DNA from: CAYPTY01 sp964413935
GTDB taxonomy: Bacteria; Bacteroidota; Rhodothermia; Balneolales; Balneolaceae
NCBI GenBank assembly: GCA_964413935.1
Contig: CAYPTY010000006.1
Coordinates: 62,001 to 126,000 of the forward strand
Direction: 5' to 3'
Length of the DNA: 64,000 bases
Shown: positions 50,554 through 58,972 of the stretch, piece after piece
Numbering within the stretch: position 1 is the stretch's first letter
How the letters are laid out: each line of letters starts with the position of its first letter
Translations under genes and position numbers: made by a program
Notes under the pieces: model-generated
The model's input: the letters and a program-made list of their open reading frames with translations, nothing else
What the model was told of the DNA's origin: nothing
Databases searched by the model: none

Positions 50554-53500
50554 TCAAAAAACAGCACTTACCGTGAACCTTCCTGTGTGAATAATCGGGC
50601 CGTTTTGAACCGTTCTGCCATCATAATTTAATACGAATCTCACCAGCCTGCTCACATTATAACTGGCATTCACCGACCATATCATGTTTGTTCCCTCACC
50701 CAGACCTTCTGTGAGTTCAAAAAATCCAAAACTGCTGCTTTGCGCTTTTAAACGAATATTCCGGATTTCTGAACGGATGCTGGTTTGTATTTTTCGGAAG
50801 AGATAAGCCTGATTTTCCACTTTGAATTTCAGCACTTCAGCCTCTGCATTTTCAGCCGGTGCCCGATCGCTTCGCCGGGCATAAGTGGCCGTAAACCGGG
50901 TTGAAAGTGAACGGTTAAATATGACATTCAAACCCGGCTCCAGCTTCCATTCCCGGATGTTAAAATTACGGGCGGTTAGGCGATCACTTTCACTAGCATT
51001 GATACCAACCGATGATTTCAGATTCAGAGTGTATTTGAAATCAGGTTGATAGGCGGCTTCCATTTCATACAGCTCAGTAAGTCCGCTTTGCAGTTCTCCG
51101 GCTCTTCGGTTAAGGGTCTGCCCGGAATTAAACCGAATCCATAGATCCCACTTATCATATTCCGGAGCTAGTTCCAGTTCGTTTTCTGTGATATAACTCC
51201 CCTGTATGGTAGTCGAATCATTTCTGAACGTGTTGAACTGTAGCAGGTACACATCCCTTAGTTCGTCCGTGGTACTGCTTTCCCGAATGGTGATTGAAGT
51301 GTTCAGCCTGATCTGCCTTAGAAAAGGCGTCTGATCCGTGAGGAAGAACAGTGGTTTCAGGCGGTGTCGCATACGGCCGTTTAAAGTGATGATAGGCAGC
51401 AGTTCGTCGGAGGGCAAAAACTGCCGGACAAAGGTCCCTTCATTGGGCGTGAGTTCCGGAAAGAATTCATCGATCTGCTGAATACCATCTCCATTCTGAT
51501 CATTCCAGGTATAAACCCCCAGTTCGGGCCCTACTTCAATATATGTTTCCTGTAATATGGCTTTGCGCTGGGTATTCACCTCATAGAAAAATGTGCTTTT
51601 TACGGCCTCCGAGGGTAATTCGAGATCGGTTGCGGATCGCAATAATAAACCGCGACGATTTTGCCGGCCCTGCAACTCAAATTCTTCGGTAAATTCCTTG
51701 CTCCTGAGTGCAATTTCATTCCTGCTTTTCACATACTCATTTGGACGCAACTCCAGTCCATAGCCCTGTTCAATTGCATCAGAGGCTTTACGTATTTCAT
51801 TTCCCGTAGCCAGATTATCCCTTCGGTAAACCACCCGGGCAAAGAGATCCAGCTTTTCAGATTCCATTCGCAGGCCTGGACCAATTTCCAGAAAACTGAA
51901 CGAAGCAGCCGAAAGCGAGTCGGTAGAAAGGTCTCGCTGCTCCCGATATTCCTGTTCATAGAAAAGATTGGGTACCCAGGTTCTTTCTGCTCCTTTTCTG
52001 TTGTAGTCGATGAGCGCTATATTCCGGAACCAGCGCGCATCCTGACCTATGGCCTCATCCTCAGATAGCACAAAATCCTGACGATAATCCAGTTGAAAGG
52101 GTTCACCGGGAGCTGACTGAAGATTCAGGGACTGACGCCGACTGTTCAGCCGGAACCGATCCAGTGAACCATACCTTATCTCGGATGAAAATTTCCTATG
52201 CTGATAGCCCAGAGCAACCTCATCCAGTTTTTCCTCACTTTGTTCAAAAGATGATAGATTCCAGCGCCGCACAAATTCTATATCCCTGGTACGGTCAAAA
52301 AAACGGAAATTGGAACCCGAAAAGCGCCTTTGCAGATCCAGGCTGAGTTTACCATCACCGGCCTGCAGATTCTGAACCCGCAGACCGGATTTATAGGCCA
52401 GGTCCTCGTTGTCCTCATCATCAATACCTGAAAAACGATTGACATCGAAAAAGCTACCGGCCAGTTCTCCATAAACCAGAACAAATTTATTCAGCTCTAG
52501 CCGAGTGTCGAGGGCAGCCATTTGCAGAAGCTGAGGTGCCGGAAGCCTGCGAAAAGGTTCATAGTTTCCATTTCCGGGTCCCACCCATTCAAAGAGAAGT
52601 CCGTTTGCTGATCCACCGGCCCGTCTGTAACTACCACTTCCGTCTTCTACCCGACTGAATCGAACTACAAAAACGGCAGCAGGGGAACCGGGTTCATGCC
52701 TGAAAATCTCAAAAGTCTGTCCGTTCAGGACGGTATCTACCCGGGCATACAAAACCTCCTCATTTTCATCGTCGAAATTAACAGAATCGGCTCCTGCCAC
52801 GATGGCTGCGTCAAGATTATCTCCTACTGTCCTCAACAGTTCCACATCCTGCTGGGTAAGGCTGCGTTGTGAAAGTAAATTATCCCCATCCCCTTCTCTA
52901 AGATAGGTGAAACCCATACTGAGTTTTCCATTCAACAGGCTGTCGTCTCTTCCTTCTGCGGCAATCAGGGTACGGGTGAAGTCCTGATCCAGATACTGGT
53001 ATTCAACCTGAATCCTGCTCTCATCCTTGATCAGAAAATTATTGGTGAAGTAAATTTCACCAATTCCATAATCGATGATATAATCGTTTTCAGCGCCTCT
53101 GGTCAGTTCTCTTCCATTCACAAAGATGCGTTCAGAACCGGCGAGTACAATCACGAAAGGTTCATCCTCTCTACCGGTTAAGCGATAAGGTCCCTGAACC
53201 CCATCACTTCCCTGAAAAAAGGCCCTTTTGAAAGTTCCACGAGCTACAGACAATGCGGATTGAAGACTGCCTGAATTTCGGCTGTATGCCCCGTTTGCCC
53301 CCTGCAGTCTTCGGTTGATGCGGGCGAATTCCGTGTTCTGTAGGCTGAGGTCTACATCCCCCATCTGCAGCATGGTATTGGGAGCCTGCAGCTGAATAAA
53401 TACCCGGTCAAACTCTCTCAGGTTCTGTGTACTTCCGTCCGGCTGTATGGGCAGGCTGCGGTCGGTCAGCGAAGCGGTGATGCTTACGTCATCCGTCAGT

Positions 53501-53916
53501 TTACCATCCAGCTGAAACTGCAACCCACTTTCCAAAGCAAAATCCTGATTGGAGCCGACGGTGAGTCCGCGGGTAAGACTGCCCGACTGCCGCAAATCGG
53601 AACTGATACGGGTTGTTTCAAGTGCCGTCCGTTCTCTGGCCAGCGCAAATCGGGTAGAATCGTTTCGAAACAGGGAATCAGGATAGGATTTGAATCCTGA
53701 ATAAACGCGGGGAATACTGAATGGTAATATGCGATACCGGATCCAGAGCGTGTCCTCCTCGGAAAAGGTCAATCCTGAAATATCGCTAAAAGCCCAGCGA
53801 CCACTATAAGCTTCAAAAGACCAAGAGGAAGTGCTCAGCAACTCCCTGTTTTTGAATGCCCGGATACTGCCTTCTATCACCCAATCGCCCAGATAATAGC
53901 TGGAATCCGCAATCAC
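50554..53916 (-). CDS. Large outer-membrane beta-barrel protein of unknown function
   Basis: Not recognised as a named family. The 1120 residues from the GTG at 53916 are dominated by alternating amphipathic strands. The segment SGSLTRGLTVGSNQDFALE followed by LTDDVSITASLTDRSLPIQP and an Asp-rich EDNEDLAYK region resembles gliding/secretion-related SprA-type and other giant barrels of this phylum, but it is far shorter than SprA. The protein ends in a long barrel closing with RFTVSAVF, whose terminal Phe suits BAM-dependent insertion. The frame stays open upstream to 54051 and codes a signal peptide (separate entry), so the GTG is probably internal. It lies downstream of dsbD on the same strand. 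Confidence 0.75.
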   Translation of the reverse strand: MIADSSYYLGDWVIEGSIRAFKNRELLSTSSWSFEAYSGRWAFSDISGLTFSEEDTLWIRYRILPFSIPRVYSGFKSYPDSLFRNDSTRFALARERTALETTRISSDLRQSGSLTRGLTVGSNQDFALESGLQFQLDGKLTDDVSITASLTDRSLPIQPDGSTQNLREFDRVFIQLQAPNTMLQMGDVDLSLQNTEFARINRRLQGANGAYSRNSGSLQSALSVARGTFKRAFFQGSDGVQGPYRLTGREDEPFVIVLAGSERIFVNGRELTRGAENDYIIDYGIGEIYFTNNFLIKDESRIQVEYQYLDQDFTRTLIAAEGRDDSLLNGKLSMGFTYLREGDGDNLLSQRSLTQQDVELLRTVGDNLDAAIVAGADSVNFDDENEEVLYARVDTVLNGQTFEIFRHEPGSPAAVFVVRFSRVEDGSGSYRRAGGSANGLLFEWVGPGNGNYEPFRRLPAPQLLQMAALDTRLELNKFVLVYGELAGSFFDVNRFSGIDDEDNEDLAYKSGLRVQNLQAGDGKLSLDLQRRFSGSNFRFFDRTRDIEFVRRWNLSSFEQSEEKLDEVALGYQHRKFSSEIRYGSLDRFRLNSRRQSLNLQSAPGEPFQLDYRQDFVLSEDEAIGQDARWFRNIALIDYNRKGAERTWVPNLFYEQEYREQRDLSTDSLSAASFSFLEIGPGLRMESEKLDLFARVVYRRDNLATGNEIRKASDAIEQGYGLELRPNEYVKSRNEIALRSKEFTEEFELQGRQNRRGLLLRSATDLELPSEAVKSTFFYEVNTQRKAILQETYIEVGPELGVYTWNDQNGDGIQQIDEFFPELTPNEGTFVRQFLPSDELLPIITLNGRMRHRLKPLFFLTDQTPFLRQIRLNTSITIRESSTTDELRDVYLLQFNTFRNDSTTIQGSYITENELELAPEYDKWDLWIRFNSGQTLNRRAGELQSGLTELYEMEAAYQPDFKYTLNLKSSVGINASESDRLTARNFNIREWKLEPGLNVIFNRSLSTRFTATYARRSDRAPAENAEAEVLKFKVENQAYLFRKIQTSIRSEIRNIRLKAQSSSFGFFELTEGLGEGTNMIWSVNASYNVSRLVRFVLNYDGRTVQNGPIIHTGRFTVSAVF

Positions 53917-54051
53917 TGGATGAAATACCTTTTCAACCGGCAGTAACTGCTGGGCATAAGTCCGGCTGCCAAGAAACAGGATTGTAATTCCTGTCCATAC
54001 ACCGATCCTCAGAATCCGTGGGTTTAGAATGTTCAGAATACTTCGCTTGAT
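53917..54051 (-). other. In-frame signal-peptide-coding extension of the large barrel gene without a standard start codon
   Basis: The barrel reading frame stays open upstream of the GTG at 53916 for 45 more codons, to a TGA at 54052-54054. The extension has basic residues near its start, a hydrophobic core IGVWTGITILFLGS and a cleavage-like RTYAQQ, a convincing signal peptide. None of the 45 codons is ATG, GTG or TTG; candidates are ATT (54039, 54030, 54015), ATC (54051) and CTG (54036). Either a rare start codon is used or the start has been lost by mutation or sequencing error. Confidence 0.7.
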
Positions 54052-54092
54052 TCAGAAAAAAGTAGCGATGTGTATGATGAGATGTGCTTTAG

Positions 54093-55997
54093 TTATTTAC
54101 TGCGGAAACGGGATAAACCCATGTCCAGAAAATCTACAAATTCCTCTTCATTCGAAAAACCAATCAGCTGAGCTAATACCTCCCCGTTATTCGGATCTAC
54201 AATGGAGTAGGTTGGAAGGGCTACGGTACCGGTGAGTTCAAACTGGAAAAGCTGGTTTTTCTCGCCATCCACCCCATCGTCTGTGAACAGGCGAACCAGC
54301 TTCATATTCCCGAAACGTTGCTGAACCGTCTGCAAAGGGAACACATTGGCTTCCATAGCACGGCAGTTGGTACAGGTGTATCCGGTAAAATCGATGAAAA
54401 CGGGTTTGTTTTCGGCCAGCGCCTTTTCAACGGAGGCTTCATAATTCTCAGACCATCCTTCATTTTCGATTTCAATGGCTGAACCGGCTCTTGAGCTGAA
54501 GGATGCCACCACGCTTACATCACCGGCCTGTTTGGGAGGCAGCCAGGCATCCCAGATTCCAAGTGAAGCTCCCAGTAAGCCCGGAATGAGATAAAAAGCG
54601 AATAACAGAAGTGGGATGGAAAGCAGTAATCGGCCCGGACCGATGTGATCCGGTTTTTTTTCGTGTTTGAGTGCATATACCCCCAGCACATACAAACCGG
54701 CCAACAGGAAGATGGCGATCCAGGCAGCGATAGTGAATGGCCTGGAAACCAAGTCCCAACCCCAGACCAGGTCAGCATTAGAAATAAATTTAAAGGCAGC
54801 TGCCAGTTCGATGAACCCAAGCAGTACTTTGATCACATTCATCCAGGAACCGCTTCGGGGCAGGGATTCCAGCCAGCGGGGGAAAAGAGCAAAGAGTACA
54901 AAGGGACTGGCGAATGCCGCTGAAAAACCGATCATCCCGATCACAGGATAGAACCACTCCCCCCCGGTTGTTGCAGCCAGAACTGCTCCAACAAAGGGAG
55001 CAGTACAGGAGAATGAAACTGCGGTAATGGTGAGAGCCATGAACAGGATCCCGAAAATACCTGAACTTTCATTGCTCTTGCGGTTCAGCCAGTTGGTAAG
55101 CTGATAGGGCAGTTGTAGTTCATACATGCCCAGCAAGCTGAAAGCAAAGAATACAAGTAACAGTCCGATGAATAAATTGATCCAGGGATTGGATGCAAAG
55201 TTATTGGCTCCGGATACTCCGAGCACTGCAGCAAGGATGGCACCCAGGGCCGTGAAAGTAATCACAATAGCCAGCCCAAAGAGCAATGCATGCCAAACCG
55301 GATTCCCTCCCCCTTCTCTTTCGGACTGCTTGGAAAAGTAGGATACGGTCAGTGGGATCATGGGAAACACACAGGGCGTTAGCAGCGCTGCAAATCCCGC
55401 TGTAAGGGCCAGCCAGAAAAAGGCTAAAAATCCTTCAGAGCCTAAGGCTGCTTTGTTGGGAGTGTTATCCGATTGTTCAGCTTCTCCAAATCCACTGACC
55501 GGATTTTCACTGACCCCATCCAGAATGATTGAAGCTTCGATGATTTTCTTTTTAGGGGCCAGGCAAATTTTATCATCACAGGCCTGGTAGAAAAGCTCCA
55601 GTTCAAAATAAGTTTCCCCCTTCAGATCAGGATGCAGGGCCAGTGGGATGGTAAAAGTGGCCTGATTACTGTGCCAGCCTACTTCGGCTTCAAAATTTGG
55701 ATCGAATATGACTTCAGGATCCGATTCAAGTATCTCTCCGGCTATCAGCACATTGGGTGAAACGGCAGAAATCCGGGTTGGAAAAGGGCCGGCATCTTCG
55801 GCTACATTGATGGAATAGAGATGCCAGTTTTGCTCAATATCCGCAAGCAGCTGAACCTGAAATACCTCACCTGCCCGGACAGAGTCCGGCACCTCGGAAA
55901 AACGGAATTTTACCGGATCCGGTATTTGTGCGGATAATAAAAAAGGGAACAGCAAAACAATTGCCATTCCCCTTACTAAAGCTTTTATCAACTCCAT
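54093..55997 (-). CDS. dsbD: Thiol:disulfide interchange protein DsbD
   Basis: Moves electrons from cytoplasmic thioredoxin across the inner membrane to periplasmic reductases. Of 634 residues: signal peptide, an N-terminal immunoglobulin-like domain with the cysteine pair in YQACDDKICLAPKK, the eight-helix transmembrane domain with its cysteines in TPCVFPMIPLTVSYF and SFSCTAPFVGAVLA, and a C-terminal thioredoxin-like domain with active-site Cys542-T-N-Cys545 (FTGYTCTNCRAME). All three redox pairs are present, so it is a complete DsbD. It starts 24 bases after rplI and precedes the barrel gene; the whole run is on one strand. Confidence 0.95.
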   Translation of the reverse strand: MELIKALVRGMAIVLLFPFLLSAQIPDPVKFRFSEVPDSVRAGEVFQVQLLADIEQNWHLYSINVAEDAGPFPTRISAVSPNVLIAGEILESDPEVIFDPNFEAEVGWHSNQATFTIPLALHPDLKGETYFELELFYQACDDKICLAPKKKIIEASIILDGVSENPVSGFGEAEQSDNTPNKAALGSEGFLAFFWLALTAGFAALLTPCVFPMIPLTVSYFSKQSEREGGGNPVWHALLFGLAIVITFTALGAILAAVLGVSGANNFASNPWINLFIGLLLVFFAFSLLGMYELQLPYQLTNWLNRKSNESSGIFGILFMALTITAVSFSCTAPFVGAVLAATTGGEWFYPVIGMIGFSAAFASPFVLFALFPRWLESLPRSGSWMNVIKVLLGFIELAAAFKFISNADLVWGWDLVSRPFTIAAWIAIFLLAGLYVLGVYALKHEKKPDHIGPGRLLLSIPLLLFAFYLIPGLLGASLGIWDAWLPPKQAGDVSVVASFSSRAGSAIEIENEGWSENYEASVEKALAENKPVFIDFTGYTCTNCRAMEANVFPLQTVQQRFGNMKLVRLFTDDGVDGEKNQLFQFELTGTVALPTYSIVDPNNGEVLAQLIGFSNEEEFVDFLDMGLSRFRSK

Positions 55998-56021
55998 GCT
56001 GATAAGGTACTAAAAGTGAGT

Positions 56022-56471
56022 TTAAGATTCGGCTTTAACTACCCAGAATTTAACAGTCGGTTTGATATCGCCGAGCAGGTTCACGGTAGCGGTGTATTCG
56101 CCCAGTGACTTAACGTCCTGATCCAGTGATATCTTGCGTCGGTCAATCTCAATGCCTTTTTCTGCGAGAGCATCAGCGATGTCTGCATTGGTAATGGTAC
56201 CAAAGATTTTATCATCTTCACCCGTTGTTACGGACAGGGTAAGCGAAGAGGATTCGATCTGCTGGGCAATTTCTTTGGCATTGTCTACCGTGATCTCAGC
56301 CTTCAGCTCTGCGTACTGCTGCATGCGCTCGTGCTCTTTGATGGCGCTCTGCGTGGCGAGTACCGCCTTAGCCTGAGGAATCAGGTAATTGCGGCCGTAG
56401 CCGTCTTTTACGTCAACCAGTTCACCGGCAACGCCTAACTTTTCAACATCTTCTTTAAGTATAACTTTCAT
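56022..56471 (-). CDS. rplI: 50S ribosomal protein bL9
   Basis: Structural protein of the large subunit. The 149-residue sequence has the classical N-terminal domain MKVILKEDVEKLGVAGELVD with GYGRNYLIPQAKAV, a long connecting helix (about 45-75), and the C-terminal domain with the KIFGTITNADIADAL motif. Length is normal. Third gene of rpsF-rpsR-rplI, 12 bases after rpsR. Confidence 0.98.
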   Translation of the reverse strand: MKVILKEDVEKLGVAGELVDVKDGYGRNYLIPQAKAVLATQSAIKEHERMQQYAELKAEITVDNAKEIAQQIESSSLTLSVTTGEDDKIFGTITNADIADALAEKGIEIDRRKISLDQDVKSLGEYTATVNLLGDIKPTVKFWVVKAES

Positions 56472-56483
56472 GCTCGTTACCTC

Positions 56484-56735
56484 TTATCGTAAGTTTTCGG
56501 CTACAAATGGCATCAGCCCCAAAAAACGGGCTCTTTTGACGGCTTTAGCCAGCAGACGCTGGTGTCTGGAGCTGGTTCCGGTAACCCGGCGGGGTAGAAT
56601 TTTACCCTGATCGTTAATGAAGCGCTGCAGGGTTTCTACATCTTTGTAGTCGATGTACTCGATGCCGGCTTTGGTAAAGCGGCATTCACGTGTTTTCTGA
56701 TATCCTTTTTTAGGATGCGATGGATTCTTAATCAT
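56484..56735 (-). CDS. rpsR: 30S ribosomal protein bS18
   Basis: Small-subunit protein that pairs with bS6 on 16S rRNA. The 83-residue protein has CRFTKAGIEYIDYKDVETL, the rRNA-binding ILPRRVTGTSSRHQRLL and the terminal AVKRARFLGLMPF. Only the single Cys in CRFT is present near the N-terminus, the zinc-independent form. It lies between rpsF (14 bases) and rplI (12 bases). The ssb gene found between rpsF and rpsR in many bacteria is absent. Confidence 0.98.
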   Translation of the reverse strand: MIKNPSHPKKGYQKTRECRFTKAGIEYIDYKDVETLQRFINDQGKILPRRVTGTSSRHQRLLAKAVKRARFLGLMPFVAENLR

Positions 56736-56749
56736 AGTCTTTTCCTCCC

Positions 56750-57112
56750 TTAGCCTTCTTCTTCAGTGGTTGCAAAAATATCGGGTACCGCATTTTTCTT
56801 CTGCAGTTCACGGTGACGCAACATTTTTGCGTCATACTTGAGTGTGAGGAAGCGAAGGATGTTATCATCAATACGCATCATTCGCTCATATGCAGAAATG
56901 GCTGTAGCAGGAGCGGAGAAGTAAGCGTTCACATAATAGCCGCTGTTCTTCTTATCCATTTCGTAGGCCAGTTGTCTGAGGCCCCATTCATCGATCTCTT
57001 CGATCTCGGCGCCGTTGTCTTTAAGCATTTTGGAATACTTGTCCACAACAGCTTTATAATCGTCTTCTTCCAGAACCGGATTGACGATAAAAGTCAGTTC
57101 GTAGTAATTCAT
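56750..57112 (-). CDS. rpsF: 30S ribosomal protein bS6
   Basis: Small-subunit protein that binds the platform with bS18. The 120-residue sequence starts MNYYELTFIVNPVLEEDDYK and has WGLRQLAYEMDKKNSGYYV and the terminal DDNILRFLTLKYD, the full family pattern. First gene of the ribosomal run; the 109 bases upstream hold a hairpin described separately. Confidence 0.97.
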   Translation of the reverse strand: MNYYELTFIVNPVLEEDDYKAVVDKYSKMLKDNGAEIEEIDEWGLRQLAYEMDKKNSGYYVNAYFSAPATAISAYERMMRIDDNILRFLTLKYDAKMLRHRELQKKNAVPDIFATTEEEG

Positions 57113-57151
57113 AGGTGTCTTTGGTTGTCTTCAATGGAAAACAGTCATTCT

Positions 57152-57164
57152 GGGCACTTTGCCC
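57152..57164 (-). promoter_or_regulatory. rpsF: Hairpin in the rpsF leader
   Basis: A 5-bp stem (GGGCA/TGCCC) with a 3-base loop, about 40 bases upstream of the rpsF ATG at 57112. In several phyla the rpsF leader binds the bS6:bS18 complex for feedback control. I cannot show that this hairpin is that element: the CCG bulge of the described motif is not evident. Position and symmetry are the only evidence. Confidence 0.3.
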
Positions 57165-57221
57165 GAACAACAGAGCCTACAAAGATAGGTTTTTTTGAAT
57201 TCTAATCCAACGACTCAGTAA

Positions 57222-58679
57222 TCAGAGCGCGGCAAATCCACCGAACTGATAGAAGGCATTCAGTATATCGATGAGGCCATTAACCGGAAGCAAGGGTTCA
57301 ATTCCATAATAAAGGGTCAGTAAAGCCAGAATGGAAATAGCCCCTTTTGTCATAAAGGTGGGATTGAAAAGTTCGATTTCCTTATGTGCTTCGCGGAAGT
57401 ACAGATAAACCATAACTCGCAGGTAGTAGTATACACTGGCTGCACTGGCAAGAACCCCTACCACCGCCAGCCATACAAGGTCAGCGTTAATAGCCGAGGC
57501 AAATACATAATACTTTCCGATGAAGCCCACAAAAGGAGGAATGCCTGCTAATGAGAAGAGGAAAACAGAAAGCAGCACCCCCATAATCGGCCGCTGATAA
57601 CCCAATCCGGCATAGTTCTGTACTTCTGAAAAATCCAGTCCCTTGTTCCGCTCGTAATAGGCGATTACACCAAAAGCTCCAACATTCATTACAGAATAGG
57701 CAAAGAGATAAAAGAGCACAGCGCTGTAACCCTCTGAGGTTCCTGCAGCCAGTCCAACCAATATGTACCCGGCATGGGCAATAGATGAATAGGCCAGCAT
57801 TCTTTTCACATTGTCCTGAGCCAGTGCAACCAGGTTACCGATAATCATGGTGATTACGGATACAATAATGAGGATTTTTTGCAGCTCCAATGCCTCCTGC
57901 CCCTCAAAGGCACGGGTCAGCACCAGAATAAAGGCCACAAAAGTTGCTGCTTTTGACGCTGTTGCCATGTAAGCGGTAAGGGTGGTCGGTGTTCCCTGAT
58001 ACACATCCGGTGTCCACATATGAAAGGGTACGGCCGAAACTTTGAAAAAGAATCCAATCAGTAAGAGGGCTGATCCGGCAATGAAAAGCAGATCTCCGGA
58101 TGCGGCTTCACTGATTGCAGGCAGACTGGTTGTGCCGGTTGCACCGTAAATAAGAGAGATTCCATAGAGGAGAAAACCGGTAGAAAAAGCGCCCAGCAGA
58201 AAGTACTTCAAGGCGGCTTCTGCCCCTGTTTTTTCTTCACGGATTATGCCTGCCATCACATAAAGACAGATCGACATGGTTTCCAGGCCGATGAATAAGG
58301 TAATCATGTCGTTGGCGCCAGCCAGGCAAAGCATGCCTGAAGTCGCAAAAAGCAGTAATCCGTAAATCTCACCATAACTGTGATCTATATCGATGAGATA
58401 ATCCTGTGAGATAAATACACAGAACAAAGAGCTGATCAGAATAACAATCCAGCCGAAGGCAACCGGTCCACCGAAAGCCATCATTTCATAGAATCCGAAA
58501 CCTGCAGGTTCAACTAAAGCAGCAATGCTGAAATAAAGCGCGGCCAGGATACTGAGTGATGTTATCCAGAAAGGTAATGAGGAGCCTTTTTTGAAGGCTT
58601 CAACTAAGATTACCACCAACCCGGCCACAGCTGTAATCACGCCGGGAAGAAAAGCATAAATGTCACTCAAATAGTCCAT
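57222..58679 (-). CDS. nuoN: NADH-quinone oxidoreductase subunit N
   Basis: Membrane-arm, proton-pumping subunit of complex I. The 485-residue protein has about 14 hydrophobic helices with the Mrp-antiporter-like core: conserved glutamate in MITLFIGLETMSICLYV, lysines in FKVSAVPFHMWTPDVYQGTP and in NVKRMLAYSSIAHAGYIL, and the discontinuous-helix region. Length matches NuoN. It is the last of nuoL-nuoM-PCD-nuoN, with 3 bases between the dehydratase gene and its ATG. The remaining nuo genes are not in the window. Confidence 0.95.
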   Translation of the reverse strand: MDYLSDIYAFLPGVITAVAGLVVILVEAFKKGSSLPFWITSLSILAALYFSIAALVEPAGFGFYEMMAFGGPVAFGWIVILISSLFCVFISQDYLIDIDHSYGEIYGLLLFATSGMLCLAGANDMITLFIGLETMSICLYVMAGIIREEKTGAEAALKYFLLGAFSTGFLLYGISLIYGATGTTSLPAISEAASGDLLFIAGSALLLIGFFFKVSAVPFHMWTPDVYQGTPTTLTAYMATASKAATFVAFILVLTRAFEGQEALELQKILIIVSVITMIIGNLVALAQDNVKRMLAYSSIAHAGYILVGLAAGTSEGYSAVLFYLFAYSVMNVGAFGVIAYYERNKGLDFSEVQNYAGLGYQRPIMGVLLSVFLFSLAGIPPFVGFIGKYYVFASAINADLVWLAVVGVLASAASVYYYLRVMVYLYFREAHKEIELFNPTFMTKGAISILALLTLYYGIEPLLPVNGLIDILNAFYQFGGFAAL

Positions 58680-58682
58680 TGT

Positions 58683-58970
58683 TTAATCAACCAGTGCTTC
58701 AATGTTAGTTGCCAGCTGCACATCTTTTTCCGAAACCTTATCGCCAATATCGTGGGTTTTGAGGGTTACAATCACTTTGTTGTAGACATTGAATAGTTCC
58801 GGATGATGTACGGCTTTCTCTGCTTCAATACCCACGCGGACCATAAATCCCATTGCTTCAGAGAAATCTTCAAAGAGGAATTCTTTGGTGATGGAATTCT
58901 TCTCGTAGCTCCAGCCGGGTAGGTTTGTTAAATGTTCTTCGATCTGTGCTAAGCTTAACTCTTGTGCCAT
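58683..58970 (-). CDS. Pterin-4a-carbinolamine dehydratase
   Basis: Dehydrates 4a-hydroxytetrahydrobiopterin after aromatic amino acid hydroxylation, regenerating the cofactor. The 95-residue protein fits the family pattern exactly: EKAVHHPELFNVYNKV with the E-x3-H-H-P motif, aromatic Tyr, then VTLKTHDIGDKVSEKD with the third His and the Asp. The gene sits between nuoM (2 bases) and nuoN (3 bases) on the same strand, so it is translated with complex I subunits. This placement is unexpected and has no obvious mechanistic reason. Folate- or molybdopterin-related roles are alternatives. Confidence 0.93.
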   Translation of the reverse strand: MAQELSLAQIEEHLTNLPGWSYEKNSITKEFLFEDFSEAMGFMVRVGIEAEKAVHHPELFNVYNKVIVTLKTHDIGDKVSEKDVQLATNIEALVD

Positions 58971-58972
58971 GA

